Numbered from the stretch's first letter, positions 15,588 to 25,036 are shown. The stretch is DNA of 64,000 bases from G965197405 sp965197405 (GCA_965197405.1 OZ240206.1:1674001-1738000); one strand, 5' to 3'. The notes: a model not told the origin generated them from the sequence alone. Program-made: numbers and translations.

Positions 15588-17150
15588 CTAGCCTATGGGC
15601 TGCCCGTACTCCTCTTTCAGGACGCGCTTCAGGACCTTGCCAAGGGGGTTGCGGGGTAGCTCGTCCACAAATACCACCGATTCGGGCCTCTTGAAGCTGG
15701 CAAGGCGCTGGTGGCAGTGCTCTATAAGCTCCTCCTGGCTCACCTGCTGATCCCTAAGCACCACCACCGCCCTCACCCTCTCACCCCAGTCCACGTCAGG
15801 ACAGCCTATGACCGCCGCATCTTCCACCCTGGGGTGGGACATAAGCACCCGCTCCACCTCCTCGGGGGAAATCATCTCCCCCCCGCGCTTGATGAAGTCC
15901 TTGGCGCGCCCTCCCAGGTATATATACCCGTCCTCGTCCTGGTAGCCCAGGTCGCCGGTGTAGAGCCACCCGTCCTTGATGGCGCTTCCGGTGGCTTCCT
16001 CCTCCTTCCAGTAGCCCTTCATAATCCGGGGGCCGCTGGCGACTATCTCACCCGTCTCGCCCACAGGCACAGGTGCCCCGTCTTCATCCACTATGCTGAC
16101 CTCAACGTCGTCCAGGGGCCTGCCGATGGAGGTGAGCCGCTTCAGCTTTCTCTCCACCTCCTCGGCGGAGCCTTCAAGCACATGGTCCTCGGGGGGAAGC
16201 ATGGTTATGGTGGAGGCCGTCTCCGTCTGCCCGAAGGCGTTGATAAAGCGGGCGCCGGGGAACTCCTGTATGGCCCGCCGGATGACCTCCAGCGGCATGG
16301 GAGCAGCCCCATAGGTTATCACCTCCAGGCTGGACAAATCGTAGTCGTGGAACGTGGGAGAGTCCATAAGCTGCTTCAGCATGGTGGGCACCATCATGGC
16401 CCGGTTGGCCCTCTCCCGCTGGGCGAGACCCAACCACTCCAGAGGCTCGAACTGTCGCATGATGAGGAGGGTGCGGCCTCCATATACGGCGGCCATGACC
16501 GACTGCATCCCGGCGATGTGGTAAAGGGGCACGGACAGAAGGTTCTTCTCCTGGAAGTCCGGGTCCGGGGGAGTGACGTTGGCGAGCAGGTAGGAGGTGA
16601 AGCTCTGGTGAGTGAGCATAACGCCCTTGGGCAAGCCCGTGGTGCCTGCCGTGTACATCAATATGGTGGTGTCCTCATCGTCCCCTTCAGGGAAATGCAC
16701 CTCATCGGGCGGGGAGGACTCTATCAGGTCCTCGTAGAAAAGCCATTCGCCCCCAACCCTCTCCTCAAGGGAGACCAGGTAGTTGGAAGGGATGACCCGG
16801 TCTTTTACCGAGTTGACTATGTCCACGTACCTTCCGCCCACGAAGAGCACGGTAGGCTCGGCGCTGTTGAGCATCTCGGTCAGCTCGTCCGCCCTGGCCC
16901 TGAAGTTCAGCGGCACGAAGATAGCATCCAGCCTGGCGGCGGCGAAATAGGCCTCTACCATCTGGTTGCAGTTCACCTGCATGGCAGCCACCCTGTCTCC
17001 CCGGCCAACACCCAAGTCCGACAGGGCATTGGTCAGTCGGTTGACTCTTTCCTGAAGCGCCTCATAGGTGAGGCGTTCATCCTCGAAGACCATCGCCGTT
17101 CTGTCGGGCACAATAGCACAGGCGATGGTGAGAAAGTCGGTGGTGTTCAT
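15588..17150 (-). CDS. AMP-forming acyl-CoA synthetase
   Basis: 520-aa adenylate-forming enzyme that activates a carboxylic acid to its CoA thioester using ATP. The nucleotide motif YTAGTTGLPKGVMLTH lies about residue 165, GWLYTGDLGYQDEDGY around 390, and the catalytic lysine near the end in RNPLGKVLKR. Chain-length preference cannot be read. GGAGG precedes the ATG at 17150. It is followed upstream in the same direction by two enoyl-CoA hydratase genes, which suggests a fatty- or aromatic-acid degradation set. Confidence 0.95.
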   Translation of the reverse strand: MNTTDFLTIACAIVPDRTAMVFEDERLTYEALQERVNRLTNALSDLGVGRGDRVAAMQVNCNQMVEAYFAAARLDAIFVPLNFRARADELTEMLNSAEPTVLFVGGRYVDIVNSVKDRVIPSNYLVSLEERVGGEWLFYEDLIESSPPDEVHFPEGDDEDTTILMYTAGTTGLPKGVMLTHQSFTSYLLANVTPPDPDFQEKNLLSVPLYHIAGMQSVMAAVYGGRTLLIMRQFEPLEWLGLAQRERANRAMMVPTMLKQLMDSPTFHDYDLSSLEVITYGAAPMPLEVIRRAIQEFPGARFINAFGQTETASTITMLPPEDHVLEGSAEEVERKLKRLTSIGRPLDDVEVSIVDEDGAPVPVGETGEIVASGPRIMKGYWKEEEATGSAIKDGWLYTGDLGYQDEDGYIYLGGRAKDFIKRGGEMISPEEVERVLMSHPRVEDAAVIGCPDVDWGERVRAVVVLRDQQVSQEELIEHCHQRLASFKRPESVVFVDELPRNPLGKVLKRVLKEEYGQPIG

Positions 17151-17220
17151 AGCGCTGCCTCCACTCCAGCCTTGCTCGTCATAATCATCATAGTTGGGCC
17201 GGACCTGCCCTCATTTACTC

Positions 17221-17940
17221 TCAATGCCCATACTTCCTCAGGGCCAGGCGCGATTCCAGGGCCAGCGCCCCCTCAAGGGGTAGCTCTGCGCCCCGCCGGA
17301 CCGCCTCCTTGGTTGCCCTTAGCGTCTCCTGGTCCAATGACAGGAGGCGCCGGGCTATGGAGCTCGCCTCCGGGTCCAGACGGTCCCTCCCGACCACTCT
17401 GCTTACGAGTCCCATCTCCAGCGCTTCCGAAGCGCCGAACCTTCGCCGGGTAAGGAGCACATCCAGCGCCCCCGGTATGCCCAGGGACCGGGGAAGGGTC
17501 TGCGTACCCCCGGCTGCGGGTATCATGCCAAGGGAGACCTCGGGCATTCCGAAGACGGCGTCCTCGGCAGCGATGCGAATGTCGCAGAGGAGGGCTATTT
17601 CCACGCCGGAGCCCAGGCAATAGCCGTGTATAGCGGCGATGAGGGGCTTGGATATGCTCAGGAAAGCCCCCCAAACATCTCGCTCCCACCTCACCGCCCT
17701 GGCAATCGTTAGCGATGGCGCGGTGCCGAACTCCGTGAGGTCCGCCCCGGCGCAAAAGCCCCGTCCCTCTCCTCGGAAGACGGCCACCTTCACGTCCCGG
17801 TCTTCTCTCACCGCCCCGAGGACCTGCCAGAGCTCGTCGCGCATTTCGATGTTGTAAGCGTTGAGCGCTCCGGGCCGGTCCAGGGATACGTAGGCTATCC
17901 CGCCGGTCTTGCGATATATGATGGTATGAAATCCGGCCAT
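17221..17940 (-). CDS. Enoyl-CoA hydratase/isomerase
   Basis: 239-aa crotonase-fold enzyme. Both catalytic glutamates of a hydratase are in place: one in GSGVEIALLCD and one in MPEVSLGMIPAAGGTQ. The oxyanion-hole region FRGEGRGFCAGADL is typical. It would hydrate or isomerise an enoyl-CoA in acid breakdown. It lies between the second crotonase gene (41 nt) and the acyl-CoA ligase gene (70 nt), all on the minus strand, so these three are probably co-transcribed. Confidence 0.93.
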   Translation of the reverse strand: MAGFHTIIYRKTGGIAYVSLDRPGALNAYNIEMRDELWQVLGAVREDRDVKVAVFRGEGRGFCAGADLTEFGTAPSLTIARAVRWERDVWGAFLSISKPLIAAIHGYCLGSGVEIALLCDIRIAAEDAVFGMPEVSLGMIPAAGGTQTLPRSLGIPGALDVLLTRRRFGASEALEMGLVSRVVGRDRLDPEASSIARRLLSLDQETLRATKEAVRRGAELPLEGALALESRLALRKYGH

Positions 17941-17981
17941 CCCGCACCCCTCAAATACCGGGACCAGTGCTCATTCTACCC

Positions 17982-18773
17982 TCATTCTCCCCTGAACTCC
18001 GGCTTTCTTTTTTCCAGGAAGGAGCGCAGGCCCTCGGCCCGGTCTGCGGTGCTCTGGAGAATTACGTTGAGGTCCGCTTCCAGCCGCATACCCTGCTCCA
18101 GGGTCATGTCCATCCCCTTGAGCACCGTCTCCTTGGCGTACCGGGCCGCGATGGGCGCCCCGGACGCTACCTCCAGGGCCACCTTTTCCGCCGCGCTCAG
18201 GAGTCCCCCGGGCGCCGCTACCATATTCACCAGGCCCGCCCTGAGCGCCTCCTCAGCCTCCATCAGTCTTGAGGTGAGGAGCATTTCCAGGGCGACGGCC
18301 CTTCCCGCCAGCCTTGGCAGCCTTTGGGTGCCCCCGTCCCAGGGCATCACGCCCCTGGAGAGGTCGGTAAACCCCAGCCTGGCGCCCTCGACGGCGATGC
18401 GCAGGTCACAGGCCAGCGCCAGCTCCAGCCCGTGGTCTATCGCGTCGCCGTTTATGGCGGCGATAACGGGTATCTCCACCCCCGCAAGGGCCGATGCAGC
18501 GCGATGAAGCTCCAGCCATTCCGACGGGGCATATGGTTGGCTCTGATTTTCGGAGAGGGCTAGTGGGTCCCGTCCCGACGAGAAGACCTCGCCCCTGCCC
18601 GTGACTATGGCTACGCAAGCGCGCTCTTCTTCCCGTATGCGCTGGCACACGTCCCGTATCTCGCCAGCCATAGCGAGGTCCACACGATTGGAAGCGCGGG
18701 GCCTGTCCAGAGTTACGGATACTATGGGGGGTCTGACATCGTATACCAGCGTCCTGTACTCCAAGGCGGTCAT
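17982..18773 (-). CDS. Enoyl-CoA hydratase/isomerase-family protein, one Glu replaced by Asp
   Basis: Second crotonase-fold protein, about 263 aa from MTALEYRTLVYDVRPP. The first catalytic Glu is kept (HGLELALACD), but the second site reads GFTDLSRGVMPWDGGTQ, with Asp where hydratases carry Glu. It may therefore be an isomerase, hydrolase or other crotonase rather than a classical hydratase. A longer frame to 18872 exists; the start at 18773 is where homology-like sequence begins, and the ribosome site is weak. It is divergent from groES with an intervening promoter region. Confidence 0.85.
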   Translation of the reverse strand: MTALEYRTLVYDVRPPIVSVTLDRPRASNRVDLAMAGEIRDVCQRIREEERACVAIVTGRGEVFSSGRDPLALSENQSQPYAPSEWLELHRAASALAGVEIPVIAAINGDAIDHGLELALACDLRIAVEGARLGFTDLSRGVMPWDGGTQRLPRLAGRAVALEMLLTSRLMEAEEALRAGLVNMVAAPGGLLSAAEKVALEVASGAPIAARYAKETVLKGMDMTLEQGMRLEADLNVILQSTADRAEGLRSFLEKRKPEFRGE

Positions 18774-18843
18774 CCCCCACAAGCATCTCGTTGACCGGGC
18801 CATCACGCCGGAATCGCCCTTATGGTAAAGCCGAAGGCACCCC

Positions 18844-18872
18844 TTGACAAGGGCTTGGGCGTATTTTACCAT
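18844..18872 (+). promoter_or_regulatory. Promoter of groES-groEL
   Basis: Perfect TTGACA, 17-nt spacer, then TACCAT as the -10. The start site would fall near 18880, just before the CIRCE operator. Confidence 0.75.
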
Positions 18873-18882
18873 AGGGAATGTT

Positions 18883-18909
18883 CTGGCAGTCCTGATGGTG
18901 GAGTGCTAA
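18883..18909 (+). promoter_or_regulatory. CIRCE operator (HrcA site) of groESL
   Basis: Right arm GAGTGCTAA is perfect; the left arm CTGGCAGTC matches TTAGCACTC at six of nine positions; the spacer is the canonical 9 nt. Position right after the promoter fits heat-shock repression by HrcA, whose gene is not in the window. Confidence 0.75.
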
Positions 18910-18943
18910 ATCGTAAGCCAAAATACAGACTGAGGAGGTAGAG

Positions 18944-19243
18944 GTGGCGAAATTCGCGCCGCTAGGAGAAAGGGTGGTAGTCAAACCCATCCAGCAAGAG
19001 GAGATAAAGACTACATCGGGAATCATCCTGCCCGATACGGCCAGGGAGAAGCCCCAGGAGGGGGAAATCGTGGCAGTAGGCCCCGGCAGGTCCACCGATG
19101 ACGGGAAGGGCCGGGTCCCGATGGATGTCAAGGCAGGGGATAGAGTCATCTACTCCAAGTTCGCAGGGACGGAATACAAGGACGGCGACGACGAGTACCT
19201 CATCCTGAGAGAAAGCGATATTCTAGCCAAAATTTCTACCTAG
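18944..19243 (+). CDS. groES: Co-chaperonin GroES
   Basis: 99-aa GroES that caps the GroEL folding chamber. The start FAPLGERVVVKPIQQEE, the mobile-loop region KTTSGIILPDTAREKPQEG and the ending YLILRESDILAKI are typical. It begins at GTG 18944, with GAGGAGG some 7 nt upstream. groEL follows after 20 nt. Promoter and CIRCE operator lie upstream, giving HrcA-type heat-shock control. Confidence 0.98.
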   Translation: MAKFAPLGERVVVKPIQQEEIKTTSGIILPDTAREKPQEGEIVAVGPGRSTDDGKGRVPMDVKAGDRVIYSKFAGTEYKDGDDEYLILRESDILAKIST

Positions 19244-19263
19244 AAGAGAGGAGGAGAAGAGAA

Positions 19264-20886
19264 ATGGCAGGTAAACAGCTTACTTATTCGGAAGATGCGC
19301 GCAAGTCCCTCAAGACGGGCATAGACACCCTGGCCGACGCGGTAAAAATCACCCTGGGTCCCAAGGGCAGGAACGTAATCCTGGACAAGAAGTTCGGCCC
19401 TCCCCAGGTGTGCAGCGACGGCGTCACCATAGCCAAGGAGATTGAGCTACCCGACGCCTTCGAGAACATGGGCGCCCAGCTGTTGAAGGAGACGGCCAGC
19501 AAGACCAACGACGCGGCCGGCGACGGCACGACCACCTCGGTGGTGCTGGCCCAGTCCATCATCAGCGACGGGTTCAAGAACGTGGCCGCCGGGGCCAACC
19601 CCATGGCCATCAAGCGGGGCATAGACAAGGCCGTGAGTGCGGTGGTGGAAGAGCTGAAGGGCATGTCCACGTCGGTGGAGAGCAGGGACCAGATTGCCCA
19701 GGTAGCGGCGCTGTCGGCCCACGAGGACGACATCGGCCAGACGATAGCCGATGCGATGGAGAAGGTGGGCAAGGACGGGGTCATAACGGTGGAGGAGTCC
19801 AAGGGCCTGAGCGACGAGACGGAATATGTGGAGGGGATGCAGGTAGACCGGGGCTATATCTCCCCCTACTTCATCACCAACGCCGACCGGATGGAGACGG
19901 TCCTGGAGGACCCCTACATCATAATCACCGACAAGAAGATTTCCGCTGTATCCGACATGGTGCCTCTCCTCGAGAAGCTGCTCCAGCTGGGGAGAAAGAA
20001 CGTGGTGGTTATAGCCGAGGACGTGGAGGGGGAGGCGCTGGCCACGCTGGTGGTGAACAAGCTGCGCGGGACCCTGAACGTTCTGGCGGTCAAGGCCCCC
20101 GGCTTCGGCGACCGGCGCAAGGCCATGATGGAAGACATCGCGATCATCACCGGTGCCACGGTCGTCACCGAGGAGACGGGTCGCAAGCTGGACTCTGCCA
20201 CCGTCGCCGACATGGGCCAGGCGCGCAGGATTACGGCAACGAAGGATGAGTGCACCATAGTTGAGGGCAAAGGCTCGGAGGAAGCAATCAAGGGACGGAT
20301 ATCCCAGATAAAGGCCCAGATAGAGGACACTACCTCCGAGTTCGACCGGGAGAAGCTACAGGAGCGGATGGCGAAGCTGTCCGGCGGCGTGGCCGTGGTG
20401 AAGGTAGGAGCGGCCACCGAGGTGGAGCTGAAGGAGCGCAAGGCCAGGGTGGAGGACGCCCTCTCCGCGACCAGGGCGGCCGTGGAAGAAGGGATAGTCC
20501 CCGGCGGCGGCGTGGCCCTGGTGAGGGCGCAGCGCGGGCTGGCCAGCCTGAAACTGTCGGGCGATGAGGCGGTAGGTGTGAACATCGTCAGAAAGTCTCT
20601 GGAAGCGCCCCTGCGTCTGATAGTGCAGAATGCGGACCAGGAGGGTTCCGTGGTGCTGGAGGCGGTGAGGCAGCACGAGGACGACTACGGCTACGATGCT
20701 GAGATAGGGGAGTACGCCCATATGCTGGAGCAGGGGATTGTTGACCCTGTGAAGGTGACGAGGTCTGCCCTTCAGAACGCGGCCAGCGTAGCAGCGATGG
20801 TGCTGACCACCGAGTCCATGATCACTGAGATACCCGAGAAGGCTGGGGCGGCGGCGGGACCCCCCATGCCGCCCATGGACTACTAG
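19264..20886 (+). CDS. groEL: Chaperonin GroEL
   Basis: 540-aa 60-kDa chaperonin that folds proteins in an ATP-driven double ring. The ATP-binding GDGTTTSVVLA lies near residue 86, and the late VEEGIVPGGGVALVRA is typical. The C-terminus is GAAAGPPMPPMDY rather than the GGM repeats seen in many bacteria; it still carries a flexible Gly/Pro/Met tail. Strong ribosome site (GAGGAGGAG). Only one copy is seen in the window. Confidence 0.99.
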   Translation: MAGKQLTYSEDARKSLKTGIDTLADAVKITLGPKGRNVILDKKFGPPQVCSDGVTIAKEIELPDAFENMGAQLLKETASKTNDAAGDGTTTSVVLAQSIISDGFKNVAAGANPMAIKRGIDKAVSAVVEELKGMSTSVESRDQIAQVAALSAHEDDIGQTIADAMEKVGKDGVITVEESKGLSDETEYVEGMQVDRGYISPYFITNADRMETVLEDPYIIITDKKISAVSDMVPLLEKLLQLGRKNVVVIAEDVEGEALATLVVNKLRGTLNVLAVKAPGFGDRRKAMMEDIAIITGATVVTEETGRKLDSATVADMGQARRITATKDECTIVEGKGSEEAIKGRISQIKAQIEDTTSEFDREKLQERMAKLSGGVAVVKVGAATEVELKERKARVEDALSATRAAVEEGIVPGGGVALVRAQRGLASLKLSGDEAVGVNIVRKSLEAPLRLIVQNADQEGSVVLEAVRQHEDDYGYDAEIGEYAHMLEQGIVDPVKVTRSALQNAASVAAMVLTTESMITEIPEKAGAAAGPPMPPMDY

Positions 20887-20925
20887 AGTCCCCATACCCC
20901 GCTCAACCCCAATGCCCAAAGCCAA

Positions 20926-20965
20926 GGCCCCGATGCGAGTTCGCCTGCATCGGGGCCTTTCTTTT
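20926..20965 (+). terminator. Rho-independent terminator of groESL
   Basis: GGCCCCGATGC and GCATCGGGGCC form a perfect 11-bp stem followed by TTTCTTTT, 40 nt after the groEL stop. Confidence 0.9.
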
Positions 20966-20974
20966 AGAGGGTGT

Positions 20975-21214
20975 CCTCCTCTCCCTCTACGGGAGAGGAT
21001 TGAGGCGAGGGTGAAGGGTAATCGTATCTTACGGATGACGTATAAGGTTAAGCGGCCCCCTCGGCGTCATTCCGAATGGAGCGCAGCGAAGTGAGGAATC
21101 TAAAATAGGTGACTAACAAAACCCGGAATCAAGGCGATACAGGCCAGAACAACAGCGCGGTCAGCCAGGATTTTAGACCCCTCGCTCCGCTCGGGGTGAC
21201 AATTGGAAGGCCCT
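20975..21214. repeat. Family-4 sequence and main-family repeat, core type 2
   Basis: First CCTCTCCCTCTACGGGAGAG followed by GATTGAGGCGAGGGTGA (a family-4 copy, also seen at 52935 and 57080). Then, from 21061 to 21214, a main-family copy with core type 2 (AACCCGGAATCAAGGCGATA) that ends GACAATTGGAAGGCCCT. It lacks the outer left segment. Confidence 0.75.
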
Positions 21215-21264
21215 AGCCCTTCGCGCGTGTGTTAGAATAGCCTGAAATCGGCGGAGAAATAGCG

Positions 21265-23856
21265 ATGATTCCTCTCAAGCTGACCTTGAGAAACTTCCTG
21301 TGCTACGGGGACAACGTGCCTACACTGGACCTGGACGGCATCCACGTGGCCTGCCTCTGCGGCCAGAACGGACACGGGAAGTCGGCCCTGCTGGACGCCA
21401 TAACCTGGGCCCTCTGGGGCAAGGCTCGCGGCAGGAGCCAGGACGAGCTTATCCGCTACGGCTATGACGAGATGCTGGTGGATCTGGAGTTTATGGCCCA
21501 GGACACACACTACAGGGTGACACGGAGACACTCCAGCAGCGGCACCTCCCGCAGGCGCCAGTCCGCCACCGACCTACAGCTTCAGGTACACACCGGAGCC
21601 GACTTCCATCCCATCACCGGCAACTCCGTGCGGGAGACCCAGGCAAAGGTGGACCAGGTCACCGGCATGGACTACGACACCTTCATCAACAGCGCTTTTC
21701 TCCTCCAGGGACGCGCCGACGAGTTCACCAACAAGACCCCCGGCGAGCGCAAGGAGGTCCTGGCAAAAGTCCTTGGCCTCGGCTTCTACGACCAGCTACA
21801 GGACCGGGCAAAGGAGCGCGCCGACGAGAAGAGGGGCGCAGCCTCCAGCACGGAAAATGACCTGGAGCGTATGCGCCGCGAGCTATCCCGCGCGGACGGC
21901 TACCAGACCGAGCTTGAGGCCGTCACCGGCGAGCTTGAGAAGGTCGGCGCCCAGATAGAGACGGGAAAGCAGTCCGTGGATGCCCTGAAGAAGCTGGTGG
22001 AAGACCTGAGACGCAAGCGTGGGGAGCTTGAGGAGATAGCCAAGCGCATCCCCCAGGTCGAAGGGGATATTTCCTATTTCCATAGGGAAATCGCCGACCG
22101 CCAGGGCCGTATCGCAGACTACCAGGCCTTGATTCCGGAGAAGGACGCTATCGAAGCCGGGGTCGCCCGGCTTCACCAGGCCCGCGACCGCTACGAGGAG
22201 CTTAACCGCTCCCGCGAGTCCTTCGACCGGCTGGTGAAGCGCAGGTCCGACCTTGAAAATGCCGTTGGCAGCGCGAAGGCGCGGCTGGAGGAACAGGTCA
22301 GCCATCTAAAGAGGCGCATCGAGGTTGAGCTTGGCCCTAGGGCCGGCGCCGCTTCCTCCATCACCGGCAAGCTGGATGAATCCAGGACCCGACTTGAAGA
22401 GCTGGCAAAGGATGAGGGGGACATAGCAGGCAGACGCCAGCGCCTCCAGGACCTGGCCGCTCAGACAGGAGAACTCAAGGCAATAGGCCTACAGCTCGAG
22501 GCTGAGGGCGCGGAGATTCGCTCCAAGCTCGACATGGTGCAGGGTTCCCAAGAGGGAGTACACTGTCCCCTGTGTGACAGCGAACTGGGTTCCCAGGGAT
22601 ACCAGCGCCTGCTGGACAGCTACGATTCCCAGATAACTGAGAAACGCCACCGCTACCGGGACAATCAGAGCGTCCTTAAAGACACCGAAAAGGAGTCCCT
22701 GGGCCTGGACAAAGAGCTTCCCCGGCTCGAGGCTGCGTTGCGCGCCGACCAGCGAAAGGCCCAGTCCAACGTCGCCGTCCTCGAGAGCCAGCTCGAGGAC
22801 TCCCACAATGCGGTGGAGCAGATGGAGCAGGCCAGCCGGGACCTGGCCCAGGGAAAGCGGGCGCTGGAGCAGGAGCTATACGCGACCCAGGAGCGGGAGG
22901 AACTTGCAGAGTTGGACGGGCAGGTCGGCGCTTTGGGCTACGACCAGGCCACCCACCGCCGTCTCTATGACGAAATGCAGGAGCTACAGCCCTTCGAGGA
23001 GCGCGACAAGCGCCTCGCGGAGGCGGTGGCCAGTCTGCCCCAGGAGTTGGAGTCCCTGGCCCGGTCCCAGGATATGTACCAGCACCGCCAGGAGGACCTT
23101 CTGACCTCCAGGGCCAGGCAGCGAGAAATAGAGGCGGAGGCCTCGGAGCTTCCAGGGTGGGAGGACAAGCTGAGGTGGGCCGAGACGGCTTACCGGGAGC
23201 TTGAGAGCAGGCACACAGGGCTGTTCCGGCGACAGGTGGAGCTGGAGGGTGAGCTGAAGAAGCTGGAGACCCTGGAGGCAGACATAGGTGGCAAGGAGAA
23301 ACTCCTCAAGACGCTTCGAGAGGAGCAGGGCATCTACCAGGAGCTGGTGGAAGCCTTCGGCAGGCGGGGGGTACAGGCCATGCTCATAGAAACGGTCCTG
23401 CCCCGCATCGAGGAGGAGGCCACTGCTCTACTGGGACGGATGACCGACAACCGTATGCACCTCAAGCTGGAGTCCCAACGGGAGCGCAAGAGCAGGAAGG
23501 GCGAGCCTATAGAGACGCTGGAAATAAAAATCAGCGACGAGATGGGCCCCAGAAGCTACGAGCTGTTCAGTGGCGGCGAGGCCTTTCGCATAAACCTGGC
23601 CCTGAGAATCGCTCTGTCGAAGGTGCTGGCCCATCGCAGGGGCGCTCCGCTTCCCACCCTCTTCATAGACGAGGGCTTCGGCACCCAGGATGCGGCCGGA
23701 CGGGAGAGGATACTGGACGTAATCAGGGCCATAGAGGATGACTTCCAGAGAATCATCGTCATAACCCACCTGGACGAGCTGAAGGAGGTCTTCCCGGCCC
23801 GCATCGAGGTGCAGAAGGAAGAGGCAGGCTCCACTTTCTGGATAAGCTACGCTTGA
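21265..23856 (+). CDS. sbcC: SbcC/Rad50-family exonuclease ATPase subunit
   Basis: 863-aa SMC-like ATPase that works with the SbcD/Mre11 nuclease on DNA ends and hairpins. Walker A is GQNGHGKS (residues 33-40). Two long coiled coils flank a zinc hook CPLC (434-437). The ABC signature FSGGE starts at 768 and Walker B LFIDE at 799. The ATG at 21265 follows GGAGA. Rad50/SbcC genes usually have sbcD next to them; here there is none within the window on either side, as groEL lies upstream and a CoA-transferase downstream. So either sbcD is elsewhere or this protein has another partner. Confidence 0.95.
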   Translation: MIPLKLTLRNFLCYGDNVPTLDLDGIHVACLCGQNGHGKSALLDAITWALWGKARGRSQDELIRYGYDEMLVDLEFMAQDTHYRVTRRHSSSGTSRRRQSATDLQLQVHTGADFHPITGNSVRETQAKVDQVTGMDYDTFINSAFLLQGRADEFTNKTPGERKEVLAKVLGLGFYDQLQDRAKERADEKRGAASSTENDLERMRRELSRADGYQTELEAVTGELEKVGAQIETGKQSVDALKKLVEDLRRKRGELEEIAKRIPQVEGDISYFHREIADRQGRIADYQALIPEKDAIEAGVARLHQARDRYEELNRSRESFDRLVKRRSDLENAVGSAKARLEEQVSHLKRRIEVELGPRAGAASSITGKLDESRTRLEELAKDEGDIAGRRQRLQDLAAQTGELKAIGLQLEAEGAEIRSKLDMVQGSQEGVHCPLCDSELGSQGYQRLLDSYDSQITEKRHRYRDNQSVLKDTEKESLGLDKELPRLEAALRADQRKAQSNVAVLESQLEDSHNAVEQMEQASRDLAQGKRALEQELYATQEREELAELDGQVGALGYDQATHRRLYDEMQELQPFEERDKRLAEAVASLPQELESLARSQDMYQHRQEDLLTSRARQREIEAEASELPGWEDKLRWAETAYRELESRHTGLFRRQVELEGELKKLETLEADIGGKEKLLKTLREEQGIYQELVEAFGRRGVQAMLIETVLPRIEEEATALLGRMTDNRMHLKLESQRERKSRKGEPIETLEIKISDEMGPRSYELFSGGEAFRINLALRIALSKVLAHRRGAPLPTLFIDEGFGTQDAAGRERILDVIRAIEDDFQRIIVITHLDELKEVFPARIEVQKEEAGSTFWISYA

Positions 23857-23871
23857 TAAGCCGGGTAAGCC

Positions 23872-24537
23872 CTAAAGCTCGATCTCCTTCAAGTCCGGCG
23901 CTATGATAAGCGCGGCCCCCGTGATCTCCTGCACCTCCCCTGGCGTCCAGCCCGGCGCTACCTCTTTGAGCGCCAGGCCTTCCCAGGTGACCTCAATCAC
24001 CGCTATGTCGGTGACGATGAGGCTGACGCAACCTACCCCCGTGGGCGGATAGGAGCACTCCTTGACTATCTTGGGCCTGTTGTTGCGGTCCATGTGCTCT
24101 GTGGCCACGATGATGCGCCTGGCCCCCGTCGCCAAGTCCATAGCGCCGCCGATGTTGCCCACGCCCCGCTCCGGCAGCATCCAGTTTGCCAGGTCGCCCT
24201 TCTCCGACACTTGCATCGCGCCCAGCACCGTCACGTCAACGTGCCCGCCCCGGATCATGGCGAAGGCATCGGCGGAGCTGCAGAAGGCCATTCCGGGCAC
24301 CACCTTCAGGAACTGGCCTCCGGCGTTGATGAGGTCTATGTCCTCCTCACCCTCATCGGCCAGAGGTCCGCAGTTGATCACCCCGCTCTCACTATGATAT
24401 ATCAGCGTCCGCCCCTCCGGGACGTAGTTAGACACCAGGGTCGGTATGCCAATGCCCAGGTTGACACAGGCCCCGTCGGGTAGCTCCTTGGCCACCCGCA
24501 TGGCGATGACATCCCTGGTCAGGCGCTCTTTGTCCAT
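23872..24537 (-). CDS. 3-oxoacid CoA-transferase subunit B (B2)
   Basis: 221-aa beta subunit of a family I CoA-transferase, which moves CoA between succinyl- or acyl-CoA and 3-oxoacids. The catalytic glutamate is E50 in YHSESG, within the usual GIGIPTLVSNYVP..ESG layout. The ATG at 24537 is chosen for GGAGGT just upstream. There is no directly adjacent A subunit; the nearest A-type domain is the C-terminal half of the fusion protein at 25293, whose end lies about 755 nt upstream. This gene may have been the B partner of that domain before small genes and a repeat came between them. Confidence 0.92.
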   Translation of the reverse strand: MDKERLTRDVIAMRVAKELPDGACVNLGIGIPTLVSNYVPEGRTLIYHSESGVINCGPLADEGEEDIDLINAGGQFLKVVPGMAFCSSADAFAMIRGGHVDVTVLGAMQVSEKGDLANWMLPERGVGNIGGAMDLATGARRIIVATEHMDRNNRPKIVKECSYPPTGVGCVSLIVTDIAVIEVTWEGLALKEVAPGWTPGEVQEITGAALIIAPDLKEIEL

Positions 24538-24554
24538 GTCACCTCCGACATCCG

Positions 24555-24710
24555 CAGGGTCTTTCAATTGTCACCCCGAGCGGAGCGAGGGGTCTAGAGT
24601 CCTGGCTGACCGCGCTGTTGTCGAGGTCGGTGCTGCCTTGATTACGGTTTTTGTCAGGCTCCATTTTAGGTTCCTCACTCCGCTTCGACGCGCTCGGAAT
24701 GACATGATGT
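24555..24710. repeat. Main-family dispersed repeat, core type 2, reverse orientation
   Basis: Begins CAGGGTCTTTCAATTGTCAC, then CCCGAGCGGAGCGAGGGG, core type 2 read backwards (GCCTTGATTACGG), and TTCCTCACTCCGCTTCGACG. The far end is lost. It starts 18 nt upstream of the B2 gene start. Confidence 0.8.
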
Positions 24711-24769
24711 GCGGGACGACGGAGAGGAAACTCAACCACCTGAATAGGAACATTACCGACATCCGCTCG

Positions 24770-24798
24770 TAGACTGGACCGGGCACCTATAATATAAT
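24770..24798 (+). promoter_or_regulatory. Promoter in front of two small genes
   Basis: TAGACT, 17-nt spacer, TATAAT (a second TATAAT overlaps 5 nt upstream). It supports transcription of the small plus-strand ORFs that follow. Confidence 0.55.
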
Positions 24799-24835
24799 GG
24801 CATGAGAGACAGAGAATAGGAAACACGACGGCTGA

Positions 24836-25036
24836 ATGATAGGCATGATGAACGGAAGAAGTCAAGATATAGATGCCACCGACCAGTGGGCGCGAAGATT
24901 CCCGGTCCTGGCCAGGCTGAAGGGGCTAGCAAACGGGGTCAACCCCAGGTGGGGCACGAAAACGGTCGTGGTATCCAACAGGACCGGGAACATCGTAAGG
25001 CTGGAGAATAGGGCCAAGAGGGGGACCGCGAAGTAA
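24836..25036 (+). CDS. Small protein of unknown function
   Basis: Up to 66 aa, basic, without hydrophobic segment or known motif. Starts are possible at 24836, 24845 or 24848, and no clear ribosome site distinguishes them. Support comes from the good promoter upstream and from the tight junction (TAAGTG) with the next small gene. It sits inside the CoA-transferase block but on the other strand. It could be non-coding. Confidence 0.4.
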   Translation: MIGMMNGRSQDIDATDQWARRFPVLARLKGLANGVNPRWGTKTVVVSNRTGNIVRLENRAKRGTAK

